Origin: Capitella teleta
Lineage: Eukaryota > Annelida > Polychaeta > Capitellidae
NCBI GenBank assembly: GCA_000328365.1
Contig: KB304887.1
Span: 201,845 to 265,844, forward strand
DNA length: 64,000 nucleotides
Reading direction: 5' to 3'
Of this stretch, positions 50,810 through 63,259 are shown one piece after another (the stretch's first letter is position 1; the number at the start of each line of letters is the position of its first letter). Both the position numbers and the translations under genes were made by a program. Under the pieces are notes generated by a model that saw only the letters and a list, made by a program, of their open reading frames with translations, ran no database searches and was not told where the DNA came from.

Positions 50810-53800
50810 TGATTGAGATTTATATATATGCTTTATTTTCGTACCAAATGTACAGATCGAAAAAAAGAAAAAACGGGATGAAAAATATCTGTCAAATATT
50901 AGTTAACAGAAAGCGTTATGATGTGCAAACAGTATTTAGCATGAAAAGGATCTCGCTACGATCGAAACTATGTAATACAAAATCAGAATGGCATGAAAGT
51001 CAATCAAACAATTCCACAACAAACTTAATAACATCAGCATGGCAGCTTAAATTTGCATCATAAACACTGTGCATTTGTGCGATATTCAATGACAGCTGAG
51101 AGTGCACATTGACTTTGAATTCATAACGCAAAGAGGCAAAATTGGAACCAAGTATAGTATTACAAGAATTGACAGACAATCGATGCAGCATATTTACAAC
51201 TTTATTGTTACATGTACCCATAGATTTGAAAAAAATCAAAAATCGACATTTCAGCTGGTGAGATATATGTCGTGTGCCGAAGAGCGGCCAAGTAACCAGG
51301 TGTGTGTTCTGTAAGGAAGGTTCAAAATGCGGCGGACGGCTTTGTTCCATTGAACACAAATATTATCAAATGAAGAAGCATTAAAGGACCACAGTGATGA
51401 GCCGTAAAAAGAACAACAGAAAGAATTGAACAATTTACAAAAGGTCGACCCGTCCAGGCCACCATACAATCCAACTAACTTATTCACAGACCCATAAAAC
51501 GCAGACAGCTTAGCGGCACAGTCGCCCTGGTGTGTCAGCTTTGTGTCGACCATGTTTCCAAGGTGACGCGCGCTTTCGATCCAATGAATAGCATGCCCTT
51601 TGAGAGAAACCGTGTCATACTCATATGCAGCTGTTTTCAGACACATAGACTTTTTTGGATTGAACTTGACTCTATATTCTTTCGCAAATATTTCGCATGT
51701 CAGGAGCATCTTTTGGAGTGCACCGCAAGTTGGTGCCACTAGGGCCGCGTCGTCGGCATACCCGAAGGCCCCCATGTAATGCGGGCCAACGTGGCAGCCA
51801 ACACCTTTCTTTCTGAGACTGATAAACATTTCATCAAAGTATGCAATGAACAAAATTGGAGACAAAACTCCACCCTGCTTCACTCCATTCTGTGGTTGAA
51901 AGGGAGCAGATAATGCTGTTGACCACGACGCTTGTACAAAGTGACCAGTATACAATTTTAGTAACAACCGAAGAATGCTCGACGACTATGTAACAGATTA
52001 AATAGCTTGCCATAGTGAACACAATCAAATGCTTTACTTGCGTCAAGAAAACAAAGGCGTCAGAACCTCTTTGAGAGAAGTAGTGCATAGTTTCACGCAG
52101 TGTAGCAGTGCAGAGCGTTGTTGACATTCCTCTCTTGAAACCGAATTGCATATCAGAGGGGTAAAAGCAACTCTCGAACTTCCCTAGAATCATCAAGTCG
52201 AACAATTTGTCAATGGAGTTGCACAGGGCAATGCCTCTATAGTTGTCGCTTTTACATAAGGACGCTCGGGTATCTTTTGGAATGGATATAACTGTAGCCT
52301 GGAGCAACGAATGCGGAACATAACCATGGGAAATCATCAGATTAAACAATCGGCAAACTAAAAGAAACAGCATAGAAGAACCATTGATAATGTGATCTGA
52401 ATCAAACCCAAGAGATCCATCACCTTTGCCACTTTTTGGTTTTCTTAGCACCAAGCGAATATCCTCGGCTGTACAGAAAACTAGTCTCGGGTCCTCTCGG
52501 GCAGAATTCTCTGAAAATATCACTATCATTCGCGCCATTTCGTCTGCATCTGTAGGGACACTAGTGTACAACTCGCTATATTCTTGCCAAACATGTCTGC
52601 AATTTCCTGGGGACTGTCAGCATCATCAATTGCCTGTGGCGTCATTTTGCTGCACAGATTAATTTTCTGCAATTCACGCCAGCAATCAGCCCCACTTTTG
52701 ATTTTCTCGGCTAGTGAGTTTTTCTTGGTGGCGAACTCGTTCTTTCTCGCAAGTCGAACAGCATAATGGTATTGGTGCCTTGATCTTTTCATCGTCTCGT
52801 ACAGAGCGCCAGTATTGGGCCTTCCACATTCACACCATATCCAGTGCCAGAAGAGGGACCGATCTTTTGCAGGTCGAACAAATTCATTCCAACCAGCAAC
52901 TTCCCCACCCCCACCTGGTTTCTTAGCAGGAATGCATTCTAATCCAGAGTCCAGACATGCATTAACTATTTCAGAACACAAACTTTCAATTGCATTCTCA
53001 TGAGCTGCGCTAGTGCATCATAAATTTCATAATAATATCATCATAAGTTTCATCGTGAAGTTTACGCATCAAAGGAGCTAAACGACGATCGAGGGCAGCT
53101 TTGTATTCACGCACCTGCTCGAGCGTGGCGACATTCCACTAACGGCGCTGTACCGACTGACCCCGGGCAGCTTGACCCTCCTTGGTCAATTTCAAAACAC
53201 CTTGCTGACACACCTTGACGGCCAGAGCGCTGTGATTAGATGGATTGGTAGGATCGGAAATAACTTCACATGATTCTATGGAAGAGAAAACTCGGTTACT
53301 TAAACAAATATGGTCAATGCAGGAAAATTGATTCAATGAGAAATTCTGATACGTATTGGACATGTTGGAAATCGGCGAGTCCCAACATTTGCTGAGACCA
53401 TGCCGTTGCAAAAACTCTTCTAGTCGCCTTGAATGAACATTATTGCGAGTAAAAGAGACGTTAAAGTCACCACAAACAACATATTCATGACATGGATTGG
53501 CATACATTATAGTATCAATGCAATGTAAGACATCGTCAAACTCCGGATCAACCACTGAGGTAGAGTAATTGTCGCATGGCATATATACACAAATGAGCAT
53601 CGTGCAAAGACTGTTCTCAGTTAGAACAACCGCACAGGCACGTGGGGATGGCACGTCGACGTGGCTCCCTTTCTTTCCAAAGTCTGAGCGGTAGAGAATC
53701 GCAGTGCCACCTTTCGGACGACCCATTATCACTTCCTGGCGAGAGTCCATGCCCGAATTGTGCACATGGAGATAGTCAGTATCAACAGCGATTAGTCCTG

Positions 53801-54690
53801 CAGTCTCGTTGATGAGCCACGTTTCTTGCAGGAAGAGAAAGTCAGGTTGTTGCATTGTTAGTAAGTCCTTGATGTACAACTTAGAGCGTTTGAAGCCCTC
53901 ACAATTCAGGGAGATTATCTTCATCATGGCTACTAAGGTTTCTCAGGGGTCTTTTTCCCCTCGGCATTCTTACGACTGTAAAACCTTCGGCAACCAACTC
54001 CATCGCCCCAGAAGTCCTCGTTGTACAACTTGTTGGGGTCATCAACGTTCACCAGAACCCTGAAGCTCTGGGTGACGGCTTTGTTTTGTGACATGCGTTC
54101 AATTTCCATCACAGTCGCTCCACCATCTGTGATGTGCTGCTTGACCGTCTCCACGGACAATTCTGGATCAACACGGAAGTCGAAGTACTCTGCGCGGCGG
54201 AGTTTTCCTGCTTTGAGAGCACAATCATGGCGCTTCCCGAAGCCTTGGGCTTGGATGCTTTAACAGCCCGTGACAATCGGCGTTTTTCATTTCTTGACAT
54301 TTTTCTCCTCCATGATCCCTCAGCATCTTGTGTCTCCGGGGGTGGCGGCATCGTGGAGAGATCTTCACCGCACGCGCCTTCAGGTTCCTTGAGCTCCTCC
54401 TGGGTATCCCTTCCAGGGGGAACCGGTTTTGGAGGAGACATGGGAGGGGCAGTAGGAAGAAGCGGTGCATTGCATGGGCCCACGCATGGCCCAGTCGCGT
54501 TCAGGTCGGGGGCAGCAGAGAGTCGCTCGTGGCTCTCCAGCAGCCTCTGCATTTGACGCTCCAGCATGATGATCCTCTCGAGGAGGAAGGCTGCATTCGC
54601 TTCCCTGGGTTTCCATCGCGGCAGCTCATTCAGATCAAGATTTACTTTGTGGGGAAGCCATCAATGCAACCACTGATCCCACGAGGCTTC
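50810..54690 (-). mobile_element. near full-length LINE with ORF1 and ORF2, frameshifted
   Basis: Minus-strand order is ORF1 (about 54640-53933), ORF2 (53927-51000) and a 3' UTR ending AATAAAGCATATATATAAATC near 50818. ORF1 has a heptad-like segment (LLERIIMLERQMQRLLESHE), a proline-rich middle and a C-terminal domain ending SFRVLVNVDD..FWGDGVGCRRFY, like ORF1p of CR1/L2-type elements. ORF2 begins six bases after the ORF1 stop. Its APE-type endonuclease is intact in one frame (53927-53139): SLNCEG, LQETW, VCGDFNV, CIDHICLSN, SNHSALAV. The reverse transcriptase follows in several frames: NYRGIALCNSIDKLFD, QFGFKRGMST, NGVKQGGVLSPILFIAYFDE, FGYADDAALVA, RHLGNMVDT. I count about five frame breaks, so it is inactive but not old. 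It is a different element from the 6.5-kb LINE. Confidence 0.88.
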
Positions 54691-54751
54691 AGTTTGGAAT
54701 AGGAATCCAATTGCCAAATATGATCATTTGGAACTTTTGCTAATTATTACT

Positions 54752-54803
54752 GTTATTATTTTTTTCATTTTTTTTTTCATTTTTTTTTTCCATTTTTTTT
54801 TTT
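54752..54803 (+). repeat. CATTTTTTTTT tandem
   Basis: About four T-rich units separated by single CA. They lie just beyond the 5' side of the LINE. Confidence 0.85.
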
Positions 54804-55149
54804 GCAACAAGGGATTCAACGCCTTCTGGATCCAGTAATCTGAGGATAATGCAGACATCCTTCTTTTGAGCTCTCAATCAGTAATCAGAAAATTATTTTG
54901 TGCACACGACTTTGAATTTCAAGCGCACAAGTTAAAGAGATAAAACCAGATGCTTCGTATATAATTTAGCAGGATATTAATATTCAGTATCATTATTTAC
55001 GAATGTGTTTACTTCCTACCAATAAATTGTACTCTGTGCTTTTTGCTCACCGACTACCTTATGAATTTCATCTTTGTAAATCTGTAATGATACCACAGCG
55101 AGTGCTTCATTCAAAGGTATTCAGTCTGCTGTGAAATGCACAATCTCTG

Positions 55150-56085
55150 AAGCTGACGGCTCTGAAAGGTCATGGAGTCAATCCAAGACGGCTCTGAAAG
55201 GTCATGGAGTCAATCCAAGATGGCTCTGAAAGGTCATGGAGTTGATCCAAGATGGCTCTGAAAGGTCATGGAGTCAATCCAAGATGGTTCTGAAAGGTCA
55301 TGGAGTCAATCCAAGATGGTTCTGAAAGGTCATGGAGTCAATCCAAAATGGCTCTGAAAGGTCATGAAGTCAATTCAAGATGGTTTTGAAAGGTCATGGG
55401 GTCGATCCAAAGACGGCTTTGAAATTTAAGGTCATGAGTCGATCCAAAACGCCCCTGAAAGGTCATGGAGTTAATCCAAGATGGCTCTGAAAGGTCATGG
55501 AGTCAATCCAAAATGGCTCTGAAAGGTCATGGGGTCGATCCAAAGACGGCTTTGAAATTTAGGGTCATGAGTCGATCCAAGACGCCTCTGAAAGGTCATG
55601 GAGTCAATCCAAGATGGCTCTGAAAGGTCATGAAGTCAATTCAAGATGGTTTTGAAAGGTCATGGGGTCGATCCAAAGACGGCTTTGAAATTTAAAGTCA
55701 TGAGTAGATCCAAGACGCCTCTGAAAGGTCATGGAGTCAATCCAAGATGGCTCTGAAAGGTCATGAAGTCAATTCAAGATGGTTTTGAAAGGTCATGGGG
55801 TCGATCCAAAGACGGCTTTGAAATTTAAGGTCATGAGTCGATCCAAAACGCCTCTGAAAGGTCATGGAGTTAATCCAAGATGGCTCTGAAAGGTCATGGA
55901 GTCAATCCAAAATGGCTCTGAAAGGTCATGGGGTCGATCCAAAGACGGCTTTGAAATTTAGGGTCATGAGTCGATCCAAGACGCCTCTGAAAGGTCATGG
56001 AGTCAATCCAAGATGGCTCTGAAAGGTCATGAAGTCAATTCAAGATGGTTTTGAAAGGTCATGGGGTCGATCCAAAGACGGAATA
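55150..56085 (+). repeat. 32-bp minisatellite with 133-bp higher-order period
   Basis: The base unit is close to GGTCATGGAGTCAATCCAAG plus ATGGCTCTGAAA, 32 bp. From 55380 on, four diverged subunits form a block of about 133 bp, marked by ACGCCTCTG at about 55449, 55582, 55714, 55848 and 55981. The array ends about 410 bp before the LRR-IPT receptor ATG. Confidence 0.93.
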
Positions 56086-56493
56086 AACAGTTCATACCAA
56101 CCTGGTGTCCACGTCACTATTATTGGTATTAATTATTTTAATTAGACTCTCACTCGAAGTAATTACATAATCATGATCCCCCCCCCCAAAATAAATAACT
56201 AAATACAAATAAATAAATAAAAATTCACGTTTGCCTGGTGTAAATGACCTAAATATAGATTTTATTCATTTTTCCTCACAAGCTAATCTCATTGGTTTTC
56301 TAACCCTCTCCACCGCTTGGTTTTAAAGCGTGGAGCTCTTCCGATAATTCACTCAAAGAAGAGAATATTCTGCATGAAGCAAGTCGACATTTATTCATCA
56401 AAGGAGCTCTGATCAGTGACTATTGAAATTCGGATAATTATAGTTTCCTGTCGTTCAGCAATTTTGACCAAATTGAAATTTGTTTTATCCGCA

Positions 56494-59400
56494 ATGATCA
56501 ACAAAACACCAAGGATTTTGTTTTTTCTCTGCGCCTTTTTCATCTGTGCGAAAGGTCAGAGTTACAGTGGAAGCAGCAGAGAGTTGACTGAGATCCCGGA
56601 TGAGATTCCTGTGAATGTCACGTGGATCGTCCTTAACAACAATTTGATTACGACTATCGGGTCAAATGAATTCACCAAATTTACTTATCTACGCCTCATT
56701 CGTCTTAATAATAACAACATCAGCATTATTCACAAGGACGCCTTTGTTGGATTAGTGAATCTTGAACGCTTGTATCTAAGCGACAATGAGTTGGAAGAAG
56801 CGCCCTTTCTGCAAAATATGTCGTTGTTCACCCTGGACCTGAGCGGCAACAAGATCCGTCAAATCCCCAATGAAACTCTGAATAGTTGTGGTGATTTGCT
56901 TTTGAGAAACAATGGGTTTGAAATATTTCCTAAGATCCATAGCTCAACGCTGACTGGGTTATATTCTGGTGGTAACAATATCACCATAATCCCTGATGAC
57001 TCTCTTGACGGATTGACACAATTATCGAATTTAGAATTGGAAATTCCTGAGAATGGAGAACTGTCGAAGCTGAAAAGCTCAACGTTGACAACGTTGGAAC
57101 TTCGTTTGAACTTTTTCAGGATAATTGATGGTGACGCTTTTACTGGATTGATGAATTTAAAGCATCTATATTTGAGTTACAATGAGTTGGAAGAAATGCC
57201 TATTCTGCGAAGCTCAACGTTGGAGGTATTGGACCTCAGTGGAAACGAGATCCGCACAATTCCCGATGGCGCTTTGGATGGATTGGTCCAGTTGAAAGAA
57301 TTAAAATTAAGCATCAGAAAACTCGAATCGTTTCTCAACTTACGAAGCTCAACTTTGGAAACATTGCGTCTTTCATCCAACACTATCCGCACTTTCCCTT
57401 ATGATGCTCTCGATGGATTGAATAACCTAAAATACTTGTATTTGGACGTGGGTGTTTTGGAGTGTGACTGCAGTCTTCCGTGGCTGAGAAGAAATGCTTC
57501 AATGAACGTATATGATAAATATGGGAGACCGTCCATCCGATGTTCAATTGATGAGCCTGGCGCGTTGATCGATTTAACGGAAGTCCCTTTGGATCAGCTG
57601 TGTCCTGTAACAGGTGAGCTCATTAGGGATTAATTGTTGCATGATGGAAGCAAGTGTGCATTTATGTCACTTGTTTCAGGTTATTTTGCAAGATTTTGCA
57701 AACAGAACGAATGCGATATAATTATTCAAAGTGTCTATGACACTTCAGCCCCAAGATTACATATATCGATTTACGGAGGTTTCATTATGCCTCAATGTGG
57801 GTCAAAGTTCAATGTAATCAGCCCCCTCGCCGCCAAGATTTGAAACGCGAGATCCTTCTGGATCTACGTTGTGACGTCACAAAAATCAACTTATAGGAAA
57901 TTAACATGGGGAAACAACGAATGACAAGTTCAAATGTTTAACGTTTAACCTCTGGTTTTCAATAATATAATTTTTTTTTCGGTGAGTTCGGGTAAACTTA
58001 TGTAATAATACCCAATATATGTTAATTAAGTTTATGTTTTAAATATGTTATTCAAATGTACAGGGTGGAATATACTACAACAAACTTAAGTGGAAATAAT
58101 TACAAAATAGCTACAAACGAATAATAATAAAGAACACAGAGGGAATTTACGCATCAAAATAAACAGATAATATAGAAGTTTTTCTCCTCGCACACACGCT
58201 CTGCTCCCTTCATCAGAACTCAACCTTTAATTGTCCGTTCTCTACTTTTTTTGCGCACATACGCTCGTGCCAAATTGAAAACTGATTATAAATAATACTC
58301 ATTTTAAACCTCTATAGATATATGGATAACAATACGATGATGGTAAAATTCATGATAACCCTATCCTGTAACAAATATATATTTGTGAATAATAATGATT
58401 ATAACGTTGTAGGCCGTGGCCGTCATCAGAGCATTAAATCCTCCGTAGGGGGTCATGACCTTCACAAAGTGATGAGCCAATTATCGCACTAATGTCAAGA
58501 GTTTAGACGGTCCCCTATTATATAATCGCATTGCAACAGAAATCAATGTTCTGTTCAGTTCAACAGTTTATCTCCGAGTTGACTAATCACAATCGAATTA
58601 TTGCAAATGTCAATCCATATGAATGTTAACACACCATTCTCATTCACCATACGACCGTGTGAACGAACACGATATTCCATAATAGACAACGCTTGGTTTC
58701 ACTTTATTTATCCTCACAATAAATTGTCCGTATAATTATACCAACAGACGTGGCTGATTGCATTCAGATGAAGGTGGAACCCACGTCTGGACCGATGTCA
58801 GGGGGCACGAACATCACGGTTACAGGCAAATGTCTTCCTGGGAGCCTTCAATTAGGCAACACCACTCTATAGTCAGTCAACATAATGTTCCCCAATAGTT
58901 GTATATTGAATATGTTTGTCCTGAAACATGAGCAGTAGTTCGCAATTGGATGCATATGTGTTCGAAACCAAGGCTGTCAACACGCCTGGTACTGTTCCAA
59001 TCACAATTGTGATTCCTTTGAGGAATGGCATTCACGCAATTACCCTTGATCATAATTTCAAATTCGAGGGTAGACCCCCAAACGTAAGAGACATTCATCC
59101 CAAAGAGCTGACTGTGCAGTGAGTACAGACGCCGAATGGTATCAGTGAGCTAACGGAGATTGTTTCAGCGGAGGCACCAAACTGACTGTGGTGGGATCGA
59201 ACTTTGAAGCTGAGAGTAATCCACAGATGAACCTCACGCAAAAGGCAATCAGCACCCTCGATGGAACCAAGACATTTGACGAAGTCAAGTATCCACCCAC
59301 GGTGAGATTCCTCATCAATATTCACTGATTATGCAACACATGTGTATGTTCCTTCAGCCATGTTCAGTGCTCAAGCGAAGCGAAATGACCTGCAAAACCC

Positions 59401-60225
59401 CCGAACTACAGCTCCCATCTTCGGAGGAATTCGGATTTTTCAAAGCTGAATATCGGTTTGGTTTCATATTTGATGGATTCGAGGAAGCACATGATGTTGA
59501 GGGCAACATCACTTCTGAAATCACGGTGGAAATTACAGTTGTTGAGCTCCATTCGATCTCAGAGCACCACTGGCCTCCCTATGATGCTACAAGGAGACAG
59601 CCTTTGCATATTGAAGTATGAACAAACATTTATATTAAACGACTGATATTATTTGATTAAATTCATCAGATTTCTTGGGGTCACTTCCAACATGAGGCCG
59701 TGGTGCGCGTCGGAGGCATGAGAAGCAACATCACCGAACGATTAGTCAACCGACTTCTATTCTTGCCTCCCGATGAAACTCAGCTGGACCAAGAATCTGG
59801 ATGTAAAACTTCAAAAGAGTCACATTCTGTGGAGGTAAGTATATTAATAACAGTATATTAATAACATTTGATCAACCAGTAGATTCAGAGCACTGGGTAT
59901 ATATATCTATTGGTTTATGGGTTTAATTAATGTATTACTTTTGCATGTGAAATAGAAGGTCTGTAATTCGACGCTTCTGTAAGCACATGCATCATGATAT
60001 ACACATTTAAATCCTCCTTCTGTGACGCTCACCTGTTCTCCTCAGGTGGCAGCAGGCAACACCAATCAGCGCGTGGGCTGCTTGACCTATGACCCCGATG
60101 ACGACACTCCTCTGAGAATGATTCTGGTGTTTGCTGTTTGTGGTGTTGTGGCTGTTGTTGTTGTTGTTGCTTCAATCATCGCATTTTACATCGTTCAGAA
60201 GAGGAAAAACACAGATGGCGAATGA
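56494..60225 (+). CDS. LRR plus IPT/TIG single-pass receptor, seven exons
   Basis: Exons 56494-57613, 58748-58871, 58936-59118, 59169-59301, 59358-59615, 59670-59834 and 60046-60225 have GT/AG ends and compatible phases (1,0/2 joins included) and total 2163 nt, 720 residues. I start at the ATG at 56494 because it opens a clean signal peptide (MINKTPRILFFLCAFFICAKG). About ten leucine-rich repeats follow (for example LERLYLSDNELEE, STLEVLDLSGNEIRTIPDGA), capped by an LRR-CT (LECDCSLPWLRRNAS ... RCSIDEPGAL ... LC). The next exon starts an IPT/TIG domain (VEPTSGPMSGGTNITVTGKC), and a second follows (VRDIHPKELTVHGGTKLTVV, then MTCKTPELQLP and YRFGFIFDGFE) as in plexins. A further beta-rich region, a membrane helix (about 686-708, MILVFAVCGVVAVVVVVASI) and a 12-residue tail complete it. 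No GAP or kinase domain. I infer a cell-surface adhesion, decoy or co-receptor protein. Confidence 0.85.
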
Positions 60226-60229
60226 TTGT

Positions 60230-63165
60230 GCCAATATTGTCTAAAGTACTTATCGTTTGTGTTACTGCTATATTGCTTATTTAACCTAGTAATAATTCTT
60301 TATCATTTCAGTCTGGCGCCCGTATCATCCGATCAGTTTGGGTGGAGTCGTAAAACCCCATCACCTATCACGTTATTATTTCAGTAGTATTATACTCGAC
60401 TAATATTTTCAGCACTTTGAAGAGCACCTGTGATTGACTTGAAACGGTCACGAAAGAAATTCTGACCAACATATTGAAAGACAAAACACGCGCTATGGGC
60501 AAATTCATAGATGAATCGAATGCAATCGGTTCAAAATATCGCTTGTGATCTCATGGAATTCAGTCACATTTATCAACAAAGAAGCGCAAAGTAGCTTCTT
60601 GGCCACCATTTTCCGTCCAGAGTTATAATATGCGATATTAATAATCGCAAATCCTATATAAAGGTCACATGCATTTACCAACAGGCTCCTTCGTGCAAAT
60701 TTATATGGAATGTATTCGTATATTCCACGCTACTGCATACAGATACTAACGGAATATCCTTTCCATTTGATATTGATCACATTAGAAACAGCGGTTCTGA
60801 AATGAACAGATGTCCTCTTTAAGTTGGTTGCCTATAGTAATCGAGGTGGTTGATAATAATTATGATACTAAAAACACAACATATTGATTTTGTTTTATAT
60901 ACATACACGGATATCCTGCAATTTTGTATAATAAAATTGTATAATATACATATATAATAATCGTGAATGTAATAAAGAAAATAAAGCGCATTATTTTGTG
61001 TATGCATCACGATGTTCATGTGTGATTTTGGTTTTTGTATGTATTTTTGAATTGAATGTAAATCGTCATCAATTGAAGTTAATGTGATTATCTGTGGTAT
61101 TTACGCATGTGGCTGTGAAATATGATCGTTCAAGAAATAACAATATGGCCGCCATGAATAGAGCTGGCGGCAGATACAGTTGACCCGTTCACGGCAAAGT
61201 ATACAGAGTGGACCAAAAGTAGTTTAGGACCTATCGTGTACAACTTCACAGCCGGGGTTCAATTCAGCGCTGACTGCACGCTGGATGGCGGACAAAGAAG
61301 GACGAAATGAACATTCTGATCTACTGTCGTCTCGATCTCTGTGCGTCGAGGGTTGCACTCAAGATCTCTGATTAGCTCGTATATTTAGGGCAGTTCATCG
61401 GGCCACAGGCCTGGATTTGCTCGCACTGTCCACTACACTACTCCATGTAGATTAATCAAATGTCAATTTGGATCACATTGGCTTTGGGGCCCCTTCGCGA
61501 TATATGTAACACTATATTTCTGATTACTTGTATTTGTATATTTCATTTTTTGATTTGTTGCAATATATATTCTTATTTTTATATTTATTCTTGATTTCTT
61601 TGCATAAATGGACGCAGAATAAGTTTGTCGATCCACGCGAGTTAAGTTGTGTTTCATTTTTTTAAATTGGGGAATTTTTAGCTGGTCAGCTTTGCATTGA
61701 TTGCATGAATTCTGGAAGTGAGACAAGGAAGTGCAGAGGAGATAATTATTTCCTGAATGTGGTGCATGAGTGATCTCCAAAAAGATCTTCAATCAACCGA
61801 ATCGCTTTGAGGCTACGAAGACGATTTGAACTAAAGTACGAGTCAAGTTTATTCCTACACACATACGCAAATTAAATGCTGAACGTTCAACTTTCATTCT
61901 TAATAAGGCTATTTATGCAGTTTGTTTGGGGCTTCATTCGACCTGATTTGTGGCGTAAGTACACACACGGTTCAATGGCTGAAGATCGCAGTTTGTATGC
62001 GATCAAACATTCTACGTGCGATTGTTGAATGAGTTTAGAGGCAGCCACCGAGAAATGGTTTTAAAACATCACAACGTTGTGATCAAGGAAGTACTGGTGT
62101 TAATTGAAGTACCAATGGTTAATATTGTTTGTGATATAAATTATATTAGTGGCACTTGGGTGAAGAAAACTTCTGCAAGGTATATGATATATTATACGTG
62201 CAAAATTACAATAATAAGAATAATGCGAAATATCCATCAACCTTTGAGAGAGAAATGAAAATATATTTTAAATGAATAGAAATACAGAACAGAAAAGGAC
62301 ATAGAACAGTGCAAACATATATGTACAGTGCTGGTCACCCAGGCTGAGCAACGTTAGACTTAATAACCGAATGGCGGCTACTCTTTACCAAAGATAAAAG
62401 ATATATTTTATCTCTGCTCTTTACTCTCCTTCTTCTCTACTTTCAATCTTGCTTTTGTTTGCCATGTTTTATACCCTTGTCCGTTTTTATTGCATTTTTG
62501 AGCGTTTTGAGCACTTTTTTTTTATAGATTTGACGCTTTAAAAACATGTATCTGTGTCCACTTTTAAATCAAAACTATTCTTTTTTATTCAAACAGAATG
62601 TGTGTTTATAATGTCATTAACCCATGCACGTGGACCTCTGCATGTAGATGATATGGCTTTTATCATACTTGATTTTACCTTAAATTTTCTCAACTCTTAC
62701 TTTTATGCTGCTATTGTAGTATTTAATTAGGCTGGCAGTTCTTATAGGTTTTCCATTCTGTCAAAATGCTTCGATGAACCTTAAGTACGTGCTAAAGATG
62801 AGAAAATCTGTCAGTTGTCACATAACATCGCATTTGTTTAAAGGACAAAATCAGAACATCACTAAGAACGAATGCGATGCGAAAGAGAAAACGGAGAGAC
62901 TTCGCAGACGAGCAGACGTCAACGGATGCATTTGTGCTCCCCATCGTGGCATAAAAGTTGATTTTCGCATCCATCCCTAAATTCATAACGCACGAATTTG
63001 TCATTTATGAAGTGCGTTATGATTCATCACTTTTCATTTACGTTCAATAAAAGGTGAAAAAGAGACACTTTATTATCCAAATGATGCAAATGAATTGACA
63101 TATTTTACTAAGGATGTTGAAGAAATTATAAAAATCACTGTTTAGGTTTGCCCGATATTTTGGTT
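60230..63165. other. 3' region of the receptor gene and intergenic DNA
   Basis: AATAAA signals at 60971-60976 and nearby could end the receptor mRNA. Beyond that no gene is supported. A CAGAGTGGACCAAAAGTAGT piece at about 61205 resembles the ends of mariner-like elements. A minus-strand 109-codon frame at 61463-61792 is unrecognised. Confidence 0.45.
62982..63022. repeat. TTCATAACGCAC inverted repeat
   Basis: Arms TCATAACGCAC (62983-62993) and GTGCGTTATGA (63012-63022) are exact reverse complements around 18 bases. The upstream CCATCCCTAAA matches the CCATCCATAAA that joins the two units at 50.58 kb. Confidence 0.75.
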
Positions 63166-63167
63166 CC

Positions 63168-63258
<91 letters not shown>

Positions 63259-63259
63259 G
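63165..63259 (+). repeat. 10-bp tandem TTTTATTTCT
   Basis: About nine perfect copies; it makes an ISFISF-type repetitive frame that is not a gene. Confidence 0.95.

Noticed and set aside
56416-56493. Upstream extension of the LRR receptor by 26 residues
   Set aside because: It begins at GTG, not ATG, and the ATG at 56494 opens a proper signal peptide.
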